A stretch of DNA of 64,000 bases, from the NCBI RefSeq assembly GCF_000239815.1, contig NZ_CAFK01000303.1:1-64000 (forward strand), given 5' to 3'. Position 1 is the first letter of the stretch, and every line of letters starts with the position of its first letter. This DNA comes from Bradyrhizobium sp. STM 3843. Lineage in GTDB: Bacteria; Pseudomonadota; Alphaproteobacteria; Rhizobiales; Xanthobacteraceae. A program made the translations under genes and the position numbers. This document shows, one piece after another, positions 1 through 8,400 of this stretch. The notes below the pieces were generated by a model that worked only from the letters and a program-made list of their open reading frames with translations, was not told the origin of the DNA and searched no databases.

Positions 1-325
1 CGGTTCGGCCACGGCGCGGATCAAGCAAGATATGGCGGAGCCGTGGCGGAGCGGTGCAGTTCGGGCACCGAGGCTCGGCGGTCGCAGTCTGGCGCTCCGG
101 CGCGTCCTGGATCTTGGTCACGATGTCACAGCCTTGTCTGACAACGCACGTGCGCAACGAGGATACGAGCGAAGCTGCGATCGGTTTCGAATTGAGCGCC
201 TTCCAATATGCAATCCAATTGCGGCTCGCGAGCGCCACAAGCGAGGCGAAGTCGGGCTTGTTGTGCTCGCCGCGTGGCACGGGGCAGGGTGAGCAACCGG
301 TCTCACCGACCCGCGTTGTCAGGCC
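1..325. other. No supported gene
   Basis: Short open frames exist on both strands here, but none has a convincing ribosome-binding site, recognisable domain or typical composition. They overlap one another in several frames. No reading frame entering from the left edge looks like the tail of a known protein. I treat it as intergenic or decayed DNA. Confidence 0.5.
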
Positions 326-424
326 ATGGACAAATTCCGAGAATACGGGTTCTGGATCGCGGTCGCCGCAGGGCTTGCGCCGTTGCTCGCTACTGCAGCG
401 CTACTGCTGTGGGTTCAGAGCTGA
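326..424 (+). CDS. Possible 32-residue single-pass membrane peptide
   Basis: The frame starts at ATG 326 and encodes a charged N-terminus (MDKFREYGFW) followed by one uninterrupted hydrophobic segment of about 20 residues ending in LLLWVQS. The layout, a short polar head then one membrane span, is typical of bacterial small membrane proteins. The only purine-rich stretch upstream (agg at 321-323) sits too close to the start to be a good Shine-Dalgarno, so expression is uncertain. No family is recognised. It could equally be a chance frame in GC-rich DNA. Confidence 0.3.
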   Translation: MDKFREYGFWIAVAAGLAPLLATAALLLWVQS

Positions 425-696
425 GGCGGACCATGGAGGGGCAGCAGCGCGGCGGAGTCACGATCGGCATCGAGCGAAGCGATTTTTGACTGGCCAAATG
501 AATGTTTCTTTGGCGCCAACATTCGCCTAGGTCGCTCCTTCCGTGGACAATCGCTCACGACGCCGCGAGGCGGCGAAATCGTGATGGCGCGCTGGTAACG
601 AGGCGAACTCTCCGACGAAGAGCAAGAAGCTGACCGAAAAGCACGAGCAGCATCGTGCTCCGATCGGCCTACGCTCCAACAAGAAGAGAAAAGCCC

Positions 697-1281
697 ATGG
701 TGATGTCAGATGCCTCGCACAGCGCTCAAGGTCGCAACCGTCATATTGGCCGGATCGTTTCCGTCCTGCAGGACCTCATGTCGTCCGGAATTGCCCGGTG
801 GGCGCCAATCCCGCTTCGGTTGATCGTGGGATACGGCTTCGCCGAACATGGGTTCGCGAAACTCTTGCGCGGCACTGACAACTTCACCGGCCTGTTGCAT
901 GCGCTGGGTTTACCGGCCGCGAAATTCATGGCCTTGTTGACGATCGCAACTGAGATCATCGGCGGAATCTGCATCGCTCTGGGAGCCCTGGTCCCGCTGA
1001 TCAGCATTCCGATGGCGATCGTCCTGCTTGTCGCGATCTTCACGGTGCATCTGCAGTACGGCTTTTCCTCGATCAAGCTGCAGGCGATTACGCCTGACGG
1101 CGCACGATTTGGTCAGCCTGGCTACGAGACCGATCTCCTCTACCTGGCCTGTCTTGTTGGGCTGGTGCTCGGCGGCAGCGGGCCATTCGCGGTCGATACT
1201 TGGCTGTTGGGCAAGATCACTCCGCCGAAGGCGTCGGCTGCCGTTCAACGTGACGACACCGCGGCTGAGCTCAAGTCTTAG
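697..1281 (+). CDS. DoxX family membrane protein
   Basis: A 194-residue integral membrane protein of the DoxX/SURF4-like family. Members have been linked to respiratory or redox functions, but the role of this one is unknown. About four hydrophobic segments are visible; the core begins with IPLRLIVGYGFAEHGFAKL, and the GxxFxxHGxxKL-like pattern is a DoxX hallmark. I place the start at ATG 697 because a purine-rich aagaagaga lies about 9-17 bases upstream. The open frame extends back to 655 without support, and ATG 703 is also possible. The stop codon lies in the first copy of a 13-base tandem repeat. No operon partner is adjacent. Confidence 0.8.
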   Translation: MVMSDASHSAQGRNRHIGRIVSVLQDLMSSGIARWAPIPLRLIVGYGFAEHGFAKLLRGTDNFTGLLHALGLPAAKFMALLTIATEIIGGICIALGALVPLISIPMAIVLLVAIFTVHLQYGFSSIKLQAITPDGARFGQPGYETDLLYLACLVGLVLGGSGPFAVDTWLLGKITPPKASAAVQRDDTAAELKS

Positions 1282-1313
1282 TTCAAAGTCTTAGCTCAAC
1301 GTCTTAGCTCAAC
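1275..1313 (+). repeat. 13-base tandem repeat, three copies
   Basis: Three consecutive 13-base units read gtcttagttcaaa, gtcttagctcaac and gtcttagctcaac. The first overlaps the last codons and stop of the DoxX gene. Each copy carries a TAG, so slippage would leave the protein unchanged unless copy one were altered. Copies two and three are identical. Confidence 0.7.
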
Positions 1314-1379
1314 CTCAAGTCAAGCCCTAGCGGCAGTTCGGGCGCAATTCCGTCGCACGATCGCACAAGGCAGACAGAG

Positions 1380-1411
1380 ACTGGCCCGGTATGCCGGCAT
1401 ACCGGCCCAGT
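1380..1411. terminator. Inverted repeat between convergent genes
   Basis: The 32 bases form a near-perfect palindrome (actggcccggtatgcc facing ggcataccggcccagt) with one mismatched position pair per arm. It lies between the convergent ends of the DoxX gene and the secreted Tyr-rich gene, where a bidirectional terminator is expected. Neither side has a strong T-run, so termination is inferred from position and symmetry. Confidence 0.45.
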
Positions 1412-1478
1412 CCATCTGGCGGATTGAGACGCGGTCCCAGGCCGCGCCCGGGTGACCCGCGCGTTCGGCCGGTGTCGC

Positions 1479-1856
1479 CTACTGGCAATTCCAGGTCGTG
1501 CCTTGCGCGCAGTAGGCGTAGGGGCTATCGCCGCCGTAGCGCTGATAGGGATAGTGGCCGGCGCGGTAATAGCCGTAGTAGGCTGGCCCGCTGTAATAGG
1601 TTGGCTCGCCATAGTAGACCGGACCGTCGACATAGGCTGGCCCGCCGTAGTCGTAGGCGTAGGAGTCGCGGGCCGCCGCGGCCGCAAGTCCGAAGCCAAT
1701 CGCGCCGACAGCGGCCGCCGCTGCAGCCGCGCCTCCACCATGCCAATGCCGGGGCCTTGCATCCGCATGCGTCGGCGCCAGTGCGCCGAGCGTCAGGGCC
1801 ATCACTGAGGTGATCACGGCCGTTCGGCCGAGCACCGGAGCATTTCGAATGGACAT
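1479..1856 (-). CDS. Small secreted Gly/Ala- then Tyr/Pro-rich protein
   Basis: A 125-residue protein of unknown function. The start at 1856 is chosen because an excellent Shine-Dalgarno (ggaggag) lies just upstream. From that start the N-terminus is a clear Sec signal (positive MSIRNAPVLGR, hydrophobic core, AxA-like end near THADA). The mature part has an RHWHGGG stretch, a run of alanines with a hydrophobic patch, and a tail rich in YY, GGPAY and YGEPTY-type motifs ending in a pair of cysteines (YCAQGTTWNC). Such low-complexity secreted proteins are common in rhizobia and are probably periplasmic or surface-exposed; no activity can be assigned. The frame extends upstream to 2000 without support. 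Confidence 0.7.
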   Translation of the reverse strand: MSIRNAPVLGRTAVITSVMALTLGALAPTHADARPRHWHGGGAAAAAAAVGAIGFGLAAAAARDSYAYDYGGPAYVDGPVYYGEPTYYSGPAYYGYYRAGHYPYQRYGGDSPYAYCAQGTTWNCQ

Positions 1857-2125
1857 TTGCTTCTCCTCCTCCGTTGCGACAGGCGTGTTGCATGTCGGAT
1901 GCACGTAAACCCGTGCTCCCCAATGGAGTTCCGCGTCCTTATTGGTATCTGCGACCCAGGCCAGGTTCGATGGCATCGAGGGTTTCGCCAGCCCGACCAC
2001 GATGTCCGGAACTGCTGATAGGAGGGCGCGTTTGTCCGTCGGTCGGCACGGGAGCGGGCTTCGCCTTCGGAACGTCGCGAAGTCGCGCTAACGTGCGCCG
2101 TCACTTTTCGGACTGGGACTGCGCC

Positions 2126-2596
2126 ATGAAACTGATCCTCGCCGCGACCGCTCTGCTCATCCTGGCCGGCGTCAGCGGGTCTTCGCAGGCGCAACCCGCG
2201 CGCTGGACCACCTATAAAATTCCGGAGACCGGCACGTCGGTCGACATTCCATCCTCGATCTTCAGCGAACCGGCGGGGCGACCGGACGGCTATGGAGAGC
2301 GTTTTCAGACCGCCGACGGCCGCGCCAGCCTCACGATCCAATCGGCGCCGAACGCCGCACACGATTCACCGGCCGCCTTTCTCGCCAAGAAGAACCCGCC
2401 CGACCACATCCAATATAAGAGGATCACGCCGCGCTTCTTCGCGGTATCGAGCACCAGGGGCGGCATCGTCTGGTACAACCGCTGCAATTTTTCACATGAT
2501 TTCGTCCACTGCGTCCTGATCAACTATCCGGCGGCCGAAGAGCGTGCCTGGGATGATATCGTTACCCGTATCAGCCTGTCCTTGAATCAGGACTGA
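2126..2596 (+). CDS. Small secreted protein of unknown function
   Basis: A 156-residue protein. The start at ATG 2126 gives a textbook signal peptide (MKLILAATALLILAGVSGSS, then QA cleavage region), so the product is predicted to be periplasmic or secreted. The longer open frame upstream lacks a signal sequence and overlaps the neighbouring promoter region. The mature part contains WTTYKIPETGTSVDIP near its start and two cysteines (NRC and VHC) about a dozen residues apart. The pattern resembles small exported proteins seen often in Bradyrhizobium, but I cannot name a domain. It is divergent from the Tyr-rich secreted gene; their starts are about 270 bases apart and the intervening region probably holds both promoters. 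Confidence 0.65.
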   Translation: MKLILAATALLILAGVSGSSQAQPARWTTYKIPETGTSVDIPSSIFSEPAGRPDGYGERFQTADGRASLTIQSAPNAAHDSPAAFLAKKNPPDHIQYKRITPRFFAVSSTRGGIVWYNRCNFSHDFVHCVLINYPAAEERAWDDIVTRISLSLNQD

Positions 2597-2731
2597 CCGC
2601 GGGCGCCGGTTCGCAGTCGTCCTGGGGCGTCGCTGCGCTTATCCGGGCTCAGCGCGGGGGAGCCAATACGGGCCATCGAGGAACTGCGGAGCTTTAGGTC
2701 CATTAACTCTCCACAGTGGCGGAGATTTGAA

Positions 2732-2845
2732 ATGGCCAGGCATCTGTCCCGTGCCCGGCTGACGCGGAGCGTCGCCGGTCTGTTCTCAGCGATGGCGGTG
2801 TGCACAACCGTGGTCTTCATCGCAGCGCGTCATCTGGCGGGCTGA
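2732..2845 (+). CDS. 37-residue single-pass membrane peptide
   Basis: ATG 2732 follows ggag at a 7-base spacing, a convincing ribosome-binding site. The peptide has a strongly basic N-terminus (MARHLSRARLTRS), a hydrophobic span of about 18 residues (VAGLFSAMAVCTTVVFIAA) and a short RHLAG tail. It therefore looks like a genuine small inner-membrane protein with the N-terminus in the cytoplasm. No family is recognised. It lies alone between the secreted-protein gene and a VOC protein gene. Confidence 0.45.
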   Translation: MARHLSRARLTRSVAGLFSAMAVCTTVVFIAARHLAG

Positions 2846-2935
2846 AGGCTGCTTTGCGCCTGTTGGCGAACCTGCTCGCGGGCGCTGATCGCGACCGTGA
2901 TAAGGTGACGGCTTTCTCGAGGAGAACTGTCTCCG

Positions 2936-3286
2936 ATGGCAGTCAAACGTGTCGTCGCAAATATCAAGAGCGGGCGGCCTGAAGCGGCGAAGGCATTTTA
3001 CAGCGACATCCTCGGAATGGATGTGGTGATGGATCTCGGTTGGATCGTGACTTTCGCCAGCGACGCGATGTCCCTGGCGCAGCTGAGCATCGCCTCCGAG
3101 GGAGGCTCCGGCGCCGATGTGCCGGACCTGTCGATCGAAGTGGATGATCTTGACGACGTGCTTGAACGGGTCGCACAGGCAGGCATTGCCATCGTATACG
3201 GACCGGCAGCGGAGCCATGGGGCGTACGCCGCTTCTTTGTTCGTGACCCGTTTGGCCGGTTGGTCAACATCCTCGCTCACGCGTGA
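2936..3286 (+). CDS. VOC (glyoxalase/bleomycin-resistance-like) protein
   Basis: A 116-residue single-module member of the vicinal oxygen chelate superfamily. The family includes metal-dependent lyases, dioxygenases and drug-binding proteins, so the substrate cannot be inferred. The beta-alpha-beta pattern is visible: VVANI...AKAFYSDILGMDVV at the N-terminus and RRFFVRDPFGRLVNIL near the C-terminus, the latter matching the common 'DPxGxxxxl' ending. It is cytoplasmic, with no signal. ATG 2936 is preceded by aggagaa at 2920-2926, which supports the start. A second, frameshifted VOC gene lies 1 kb downstream on the other strand. Confidence 0.8.
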   Translation: MAVKRVVANIKSGRPEAAKAFYSDILGMDVVMDLGWIVTFASDAMSLAQLSIASEGGSGADVPDLSIEVDDLDDVLERVAQAGIAIVYGPAAEPWGVRRFFVRDPFGRLVNILAHA

Positions 3287-3407
3287 TGCGGTGACGCGAA
3301 CGAAACTCATCGCCCGCTGGCCTGTCGCGATCTCGTGAAGGTTCAATTCGGCTGCCGCGTGAACTACTTCACAGCGGGCACGACTGACGTCGTGGTAGTG
3401 AGGCGCT

Positions 3408-3590
3408 GTGTCCTCCCCGGAGACCAAGGCAATGGCTGCTGCAATCGTTCGAGCTTTTTCCCGCGTCTCGGAGACTATTGTCGGCGCCAGCGAGACGCTG
3501 AAGATTCTCTTAATCTTCGGCCTGGCGGGATTGGCGATCTCGCTGCTCTTGGCCAGCTACGGTCTCGATCTGAGCGCAGGCTTCTTCTAA
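3408..3590 (+). CDS. Small single-pass membrane protein
   Basis: A 60-residue frame beginning with GTG 3408, or a 52-residue one from ATG 3432 (MAAAIVRAF). A gagg lies just upstream of the GTG and an aagg upstream of the ATG, so the start is unresolved. The first half is a soluble amphipathic segment; the second contains one hydrophobic span (ILLIFGLAGLAISLLLASYG) and ends in two phenylalanines. No family is recognised. A short C-terminal anchor of this kind would suit a regulator of a larger membrane complex, but nothing nearby indicates which. Confidence 0.45.
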   Translation: MSSPETKAMAAAIVRAFSRVSETIVGASETLKILLIFGLAGLAISLLLASYGLDLSAGFF

Positions 3591-3684
3591 CGAACGGATA
3601 AGCCGGCGAGGGTCGTTCACAGCGAGGGTGAGACAAGGCAGATGGTCCCAAGCCGGATTTCGGCGATCAGCCCGAATCTGGGCC

Positions 3685-3870
3685 TCAGGTCGACGGGGCG
3701 ACGAAATGGCGGATGATGCGCATCCACCGACGAGCCTTGTTCGCGCTCCGACGGCCAGGGTGCCTCTCGATATATGGCCCATGCAGCACGTCTTGTCGCC
3801 GCTCGTAGATGGCCACCGCTAGCGCGCCAACTGCACAGCTGACTGCGGCGAACACAGCAAGTTCGATCAT
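3685..3870 (-). CDS. Small N-terminally anchored membrane protein
   Basis: A 61-residue protein starting at 3870. A ggag lies 7 bases upstream of the ATG, supporting the start. Residues 1-21 form a membrane span (MIELAVFAAVSCAVGALAVA), followed by IYERRQDV and a very basic tail (RRSANKARRWMRIIRH). That order predicts an anchored peptide with a cytoplasmic, possibly nucleic-acid- or lipid-head-group-binding tail. No family is recognised. It is one of several small membrane peptides in this 4-kb patch. Confidence 0.5.
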   Translation of the reverse strand: MIELAVFAAVSCAVGALAVAIYERRQDVLHGPYIERHPGRRSANKARRWMRIIRHFVAPST

Positions 3871-3995
3871 GCTAATTCTCCAGCTCGCATCGGCGTGGCT
3901 GAAGAAGGCGCGATCGTCAATTTGCAGATGCCGTTAAGCTGAAGCGAAAAGCTTAATGAGGGAGCGATCATACGTACCGGGACGCGTTGCCGCTC

Positions 3996-4094
3996 TCAAT
4001 GCTCTGCGCTCATGCGATCAGGATCGAGCTCCGGGAATTGAGCCAAGTAAGTCAGGAAATAGGATTCAAAGATGAAATTCAGGAGCGCGGACAT
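3996..4094 (-). CDS. Possible 32-residue acidic peptide
   Basis: On the - strand, ATG at 4094 follows ggag with a 7-base gap, a well-placed Shine-Dalgarno. The peptide begins MSALLNFIFESYFLTYLAQF and continues with an acidic PELDPDRMSAEH tail. The N-terminal half is aromatic and hydrophobic and could be an amphipathic helix. It is too short for family recognition. The ribosome-binding site is the main support. Confidence 0.4.
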   Translation of the reverse strand: MSALLNFIFESYFLTYLAQFPELDPDRMSAEH

Positions 4095-4260
4095 GACCAA
4101 ACTCCAGGGTTAATAAACGAAGGCACGGTGCACCGCGCCCGTTTCAATTGGTTTTCGTCCAGGCCGGAAAATGATGTCGTCCGGTCTGGATTCGGTTTCG
4201 TCCAGGCCGCGCTGACACGGAGGGGCCGGGCGGCCATTCCCGCTGGTCGGGCCTGTGGGG

Positions 4261-4688
4261 TCAGCTGCCTTGTATCGCCGGCTCGGCCGCCATTCCGGCG
4301 GGGTCCATCCAGATAGGCTCGAATATGTTGCCGTCCGGATCCTCGAAGGTTCGCCCATACATGAACCCGTGGTCTTGACGATCGCGGATGTCGCCTTTTC
4401 CGCCGGCCGAGACTGCCGCTTCGACGATCGCGTCGACGTCCTGGAGGCCGTCGCAGGAAATCGCAAACAGCGCGGCACTCGTCGTGTGCGCGTCCGCAAT
4501 CGGCTTGGGGCTGAATGTGGCGTAAGTGGCGCGCGTCAGGAGTTGAAAGGTGATGGTATCGGACCAGACCATGCATGAAGCCCCGTCGCTGCTGAACTGA
4601 GCATTCTGGTGCAGCCGATCGCCTCGTAAAAGCGTGTCGCAGCGGCCAGGTCGGTCACGGGAAGGTTGATGAAGATCATTTTCGGCAT
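4261..4688 (-). pseudogene. VOC/glyoxalase-like gene broken by a one-base frameshift
   Basis: From ATG 4688 the frame reads MPKMIFINLPVTDLAAATRF then YEAIGCT, the classic start of a VOC-family protein. It then diverges near 4607. The expected continuation (QNAQFSSDGASCMVWSDTI through HGFMYGRTFEDPDGNIFEP and WMDP) appears in a different frame and ends at 4261. Inserting one T next to 4607 (attctgg to attcttgg) joins the halves into a protein of about 142 residues. This is either a true inactivating deletion or a sequencing error. The intact family member would be a small cytoplasmic protein of unknown substrate, similar in size to the VOC gene at 2936. Confidence 0.8.
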
Positions 4689-4869
4689 GTTTGCCCCTTG
4701 TTTGGGATGTCTTGGCGGCCCATCGTATTGGAGCCGGATCGCGAACGTAGGACGTTCGGAGTTCCTGATCTCCGACACGATGCTTGAAAAAATGCGCTGA
4801 GGCCGGGATCAAAGAGCGATGCCGTGGGCCGAATCGTCGAGCAAGCTCGGATGGGAGGAGTAGGGGGTG

Positions 4870-4946
4870 TGGCGATCCCGGCAGGACTCGAACCTGCAAC
4901 CCGCGGAGTAGAAATCCGCTACTCTATCCAGTTGAGCTACGGGACC
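4870..4946 (-). tRNA. tRNA-Arg (anticodon UCU)
   Basis: Read on the - strand, the 77 bases fold as a cloverleaf. The acceptor stem is GGTCCCG with CGGGATC (one G-T pair). The anticodon stem is GCGGA/TCCGC around loop TTTCTAC, giving anticodon TCT. The T arm is GCAGG-TTCGAGT-CCTGC. The 3' CCA is encoded. It decodes AGA and AGG. Confidence 0.97.
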
Positions 4947-5412
4947 ATTCTGAACGCCGGCGACGACGGGCGACTCCGCCGCGCCAGCTTGAATACCACC
5001 GCTATATGAAAAATTGGCCCGTTCGCCAAGATGATCCGAACCGGAATTGATGTTGCGGCGACAAAGCGGGGCAGGGAGTCATGCGGCCACGTGTCCCCGG
5101 TATGCCACGGGGCCGGCCAACCCGGCAAAAGGCTTTCGGCGGAACGTCATGTCAATCGCACTGCTGTTGGAGACCGGACGGCTCCCCGAACCCTCGCCGC
5201 CGCTCCGCTTCGCTGCGAAGGGGAAAAAGGGAGAAGAGGGCCGTCGCGCAGCTCTCGCCTCAATTCAATTGTGCGAGGCGAACCTGGCCGTGTCCGGCCA
5301 CGGGCCGCCAGTCGGCATCCCCTGCCATCAGCCTGTCACCATTCCGCGCCCATCCTCGCCACGAATCGGCAACAGCGCGGACGCCCGTCTGTGCGTCCGA
5401 AGGAGTTTTCCC
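4947..5412. other. Long upstream region of the macroglobulin gene
   Basis: The 466 bases carry an open frame continuous with the macroglobulin gene, but its translation (proline- and arginine-rich, no signal peptide) looks non-coding. The well-supported start lies at 5413. The region presumably holds the promoter of the macroglobulin/pbpC operon. I see no clear sigma-70 boxes or terminator. A short hairpin (gcttcgctgcgaag) near 5205-5220 resembles fragments of common interspersed repeats. Confidence 0.4.
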
Positions 5413-8400
5413 ATGATCGGTCTGGTTCGCGCCGCCGCCCTCTGCATCGCGCTGGCGCTCGGTCTTGCTTCGGCTTCCGCGGCCGAGAAGGCGTTCAAGC
5501 GGGACGATCTCGCTGACGCCGCGATCAAGCTAGAGGCGCAGATCAAGAGCGAGGCGGGACCGGTCAACAAGCCGGTGGCGACGTTGCGCAACGATGCCGA
5601 CGCGGCATTCCGCCGCAATGATTTCCGCAGCGGCCTGCAGATCCTGGGCCAGATCGCGACGACCGCGCCCGACGATGCCGCCAACTGGCTGCGGCTGGCT
5701 CGCACCATCGTCTTCCAGATCAAGCCGGCCACCACCAGCGAGCAGACTTTCCTGCTGGAGCGCGCCTCGACCGCCGCCTATATCGCCTATCAGCACGCCG
5801 GAAATGCTGGCGAGGAGGCCGATGCGCTGGCCATGATCGGCCGCACCATGGCCGATCGCAAGCTTTGGCGGCCGGCGCTCGATGCACTGCGCCTGTCGCT
5901 CGACCTGCGCGAGGTCGCTGATGTCAGGGGCCAGTACGAACGGCTGCGCGACGAGCACGGCTTCCGCCTGCTCGACTACACCGTGGATTCGGACTCCGCG
6001 AGCCCGCGCGCTTGCTTTCAATTCTCCGAGGCTCTCGCCAAGCGGACCGATTTCACCCCCTTCGTGGCGCTGGCCGGCACCGACAAGCCGGCGCTGACCT
6101 CGGAGGATAAGCAGCTCTGCGTCGAAGGCCTGAAGCACGGCGAGCGCTACAATATCAATCTGCGCGCCGGCCTGCCGTCGACCGTGAAGGAGGCTTTGCC
6201 GAAATCCGCCGAGTTCAACGTCTATGTCCGCGACCGCAAGCCCTTCGTGCGCTTCACCGGCAAGGCCTATGTGCTGCCGCGCACCGGGCAGAAGGGCATT
6301 CCGCTGGTCAGCGTCAACACGCCGGCGGTCAACATCAACGTGTTCCGGATCGGCGACCGCAACCTGATCAACACCGTCATCGACAGCGACTTCCAGCGGC
6401 CGCTGTCGAGCTATCAGCTCTCGGATCTCGGCAACGAGCGCGGCATGAAGGTGTGGTCAGGCGAGCTTGCGACCGCCATGACGCTGAACCAGGACGTCAC
6501 CACGGCATTTCCAGTCGACGAGGCGATCGGCGAGCTGCAACCCGGTGTCTATGTGATGACCGCGGCGCCGAAAGGCCCGACAGCGACGAGCGACGAGGAC
6601 GGCCAGCTTGCCACGCAATGGTTCATCGTCTCCGACCTTGGCGTCGCCGCCTTCTCCGGCAATGATGGCATCCACGTCTTCGTCAACTCGCTGGCCTCGA
6701 CCGATCCGGTGGCGCGCGTCGAGGTGCGGCTGATCGCGCGCAACAACGAGATCCTCGCCACCCGCAAGACCGACAACGCCGGTCACGCGCTGTTCGAGAC
6801 GGGCTTGGCGCGCGGTGAGGGCGGCCTTTCGCCGGCCATGCTAACCGTATCGGGGGAGAAGGCCGACTATGCCTTCCTCAGCCTGAAGACGTCAGCCTTT
6901 GATCTTTCCGATCGCGGTGTCGCCGGGCGCGAGGCGCCGTCAGGCCCTGATGCCTTCGTCTATGCCGAGCGCGGCGTCTACCGTTCCAACGAGACCGTGT
7001 ACCTCACGGCGCTGTTGCGCGACGGGCAGGGCAATGCGCTGACCGGCAGCCCACTCACACTCGTGGTCGAGCGGCCCGACGGCGTCGAATTCCGCCGCGC
7101 CGTGCTGCCCGATCAGGGCGCCGGCGGCCGCTCGCTCGCCCTGCCGCTCAACTCCGCCGTGCCGTCCGGCACCTGGCGCGTCCGCGCCTTCACCGACCCG
7201 AAGGGATCGTCGGTCGGCGAGACCACCTTCATGGTCGAGGACTATATCCCGGAGCGGCTGGAGTTCGACGTCTCGTCGAAAGACAAGATGATCAAGGCCG
7301 ACGCTCCGGTCGAGCTCAAGGTCGACGGTCATTTCCTCTATGGCGCGCTGGCGTCCAGCCTGCAGCTCGAAGGCGACATGCTGGTCACGACCGCGGCCGA
7401 GCGGCCGGGCTTTGCCGGCTATCAGTTCGGCGTCGCCGACGAGGAGACGGCCTCCAACGAACGCACCCCGATCGAGAATCTGCCTGAGACCGACGACAAG
7501 GGCGCCGCGAGCTTCCCGGTCAGCCTGCCGAAGCCGCCGACCTCGACCCGCCCGCAGGAAGCCCAGATCTTCATCCGCATGGCGGAGACCGGCGGCCGCG
7601 CGGTCGAGCGCAAGCTCACGCTGCCGATCGCTGCGAACGCCGCGCAGATCGGCGTGAAGCCGCTGTTTGCCGACAAGAACGTTGGAGAGGGCGAGAAAGC
7701 CGATTTCGACGTCGTATTCGTCTCGCCCGAGGGCAAGACCCTGGCGCGCAGCGGCTTGCGCTATGAGCTCTTGAAGATCGAGTCGCGCTATCAATGGTAC
7801 CGGCAGAATTCCTATTGGGACTACGAGCCGGTGAAGTCGACCCGCCGGGTCGCTGATGGCGATGTCAGCATCGCGGCTGACAGGCCGACGCGGCTGAGCT
7901 TCCAGCCGGAGGCCGGCCGCTACAGGCTCGACCTGAAGTCGGCGGATGCCGACGGCCCGATCACCTCAGTGCAATTCGACGTCGGCTGGTATTCCGATGG
8001 CAACGCCGATACGCCGGATCTGTTGGAGACCTCGATCGACAAGCCGCAATATCAGTCCGGCGACACCATGGTCGTCACGGTGAATGCGCGCACTGCCGGC
8101 AAGCTGACCGTCAACGTGGTCGGCGACCGGCTGCTCAGCACCCAGAGCGCCGACGTCAAGGAAGGCACCAACCAGGTCAAGCTCGTGGTCGGCAAGGATT
8201 GGGGCACGGGCGCCTATATCGTGGCCACGTTGCGCCGGCCGCTCGATACGGCCGCGCAGCGCATGCCAGGTCGCGCCATCGGGCTGAAATGGTTTGGCAT
8301 CGACAAATCGACACGCACGCTCGCCGTGAACCTGGCGCCGCCGTCGCTGGTGCGGCCGGGCTCGACGTTGAAGATTCCGGTGAAGCTCGGCGGTCTCAAT

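Noticed and set aside
4150..4210. Direct repeat tttcgtccaggccg (two copies) as a possible att or regulatory site
   Set aside because: The copies are short and about 43 bases apart, with no integrase or neighbouring mobile gene. More likely remnant sequence downstream of the broken VOC gene.
4870..4946. tRNA-Arg as an integration site
   Set aside because: tRNA genes often host islands, but I found no integrase, duplicated tRNA 3' end or compositional change nearby. The same holds for tRNA-Cys and tRNA-Asn.
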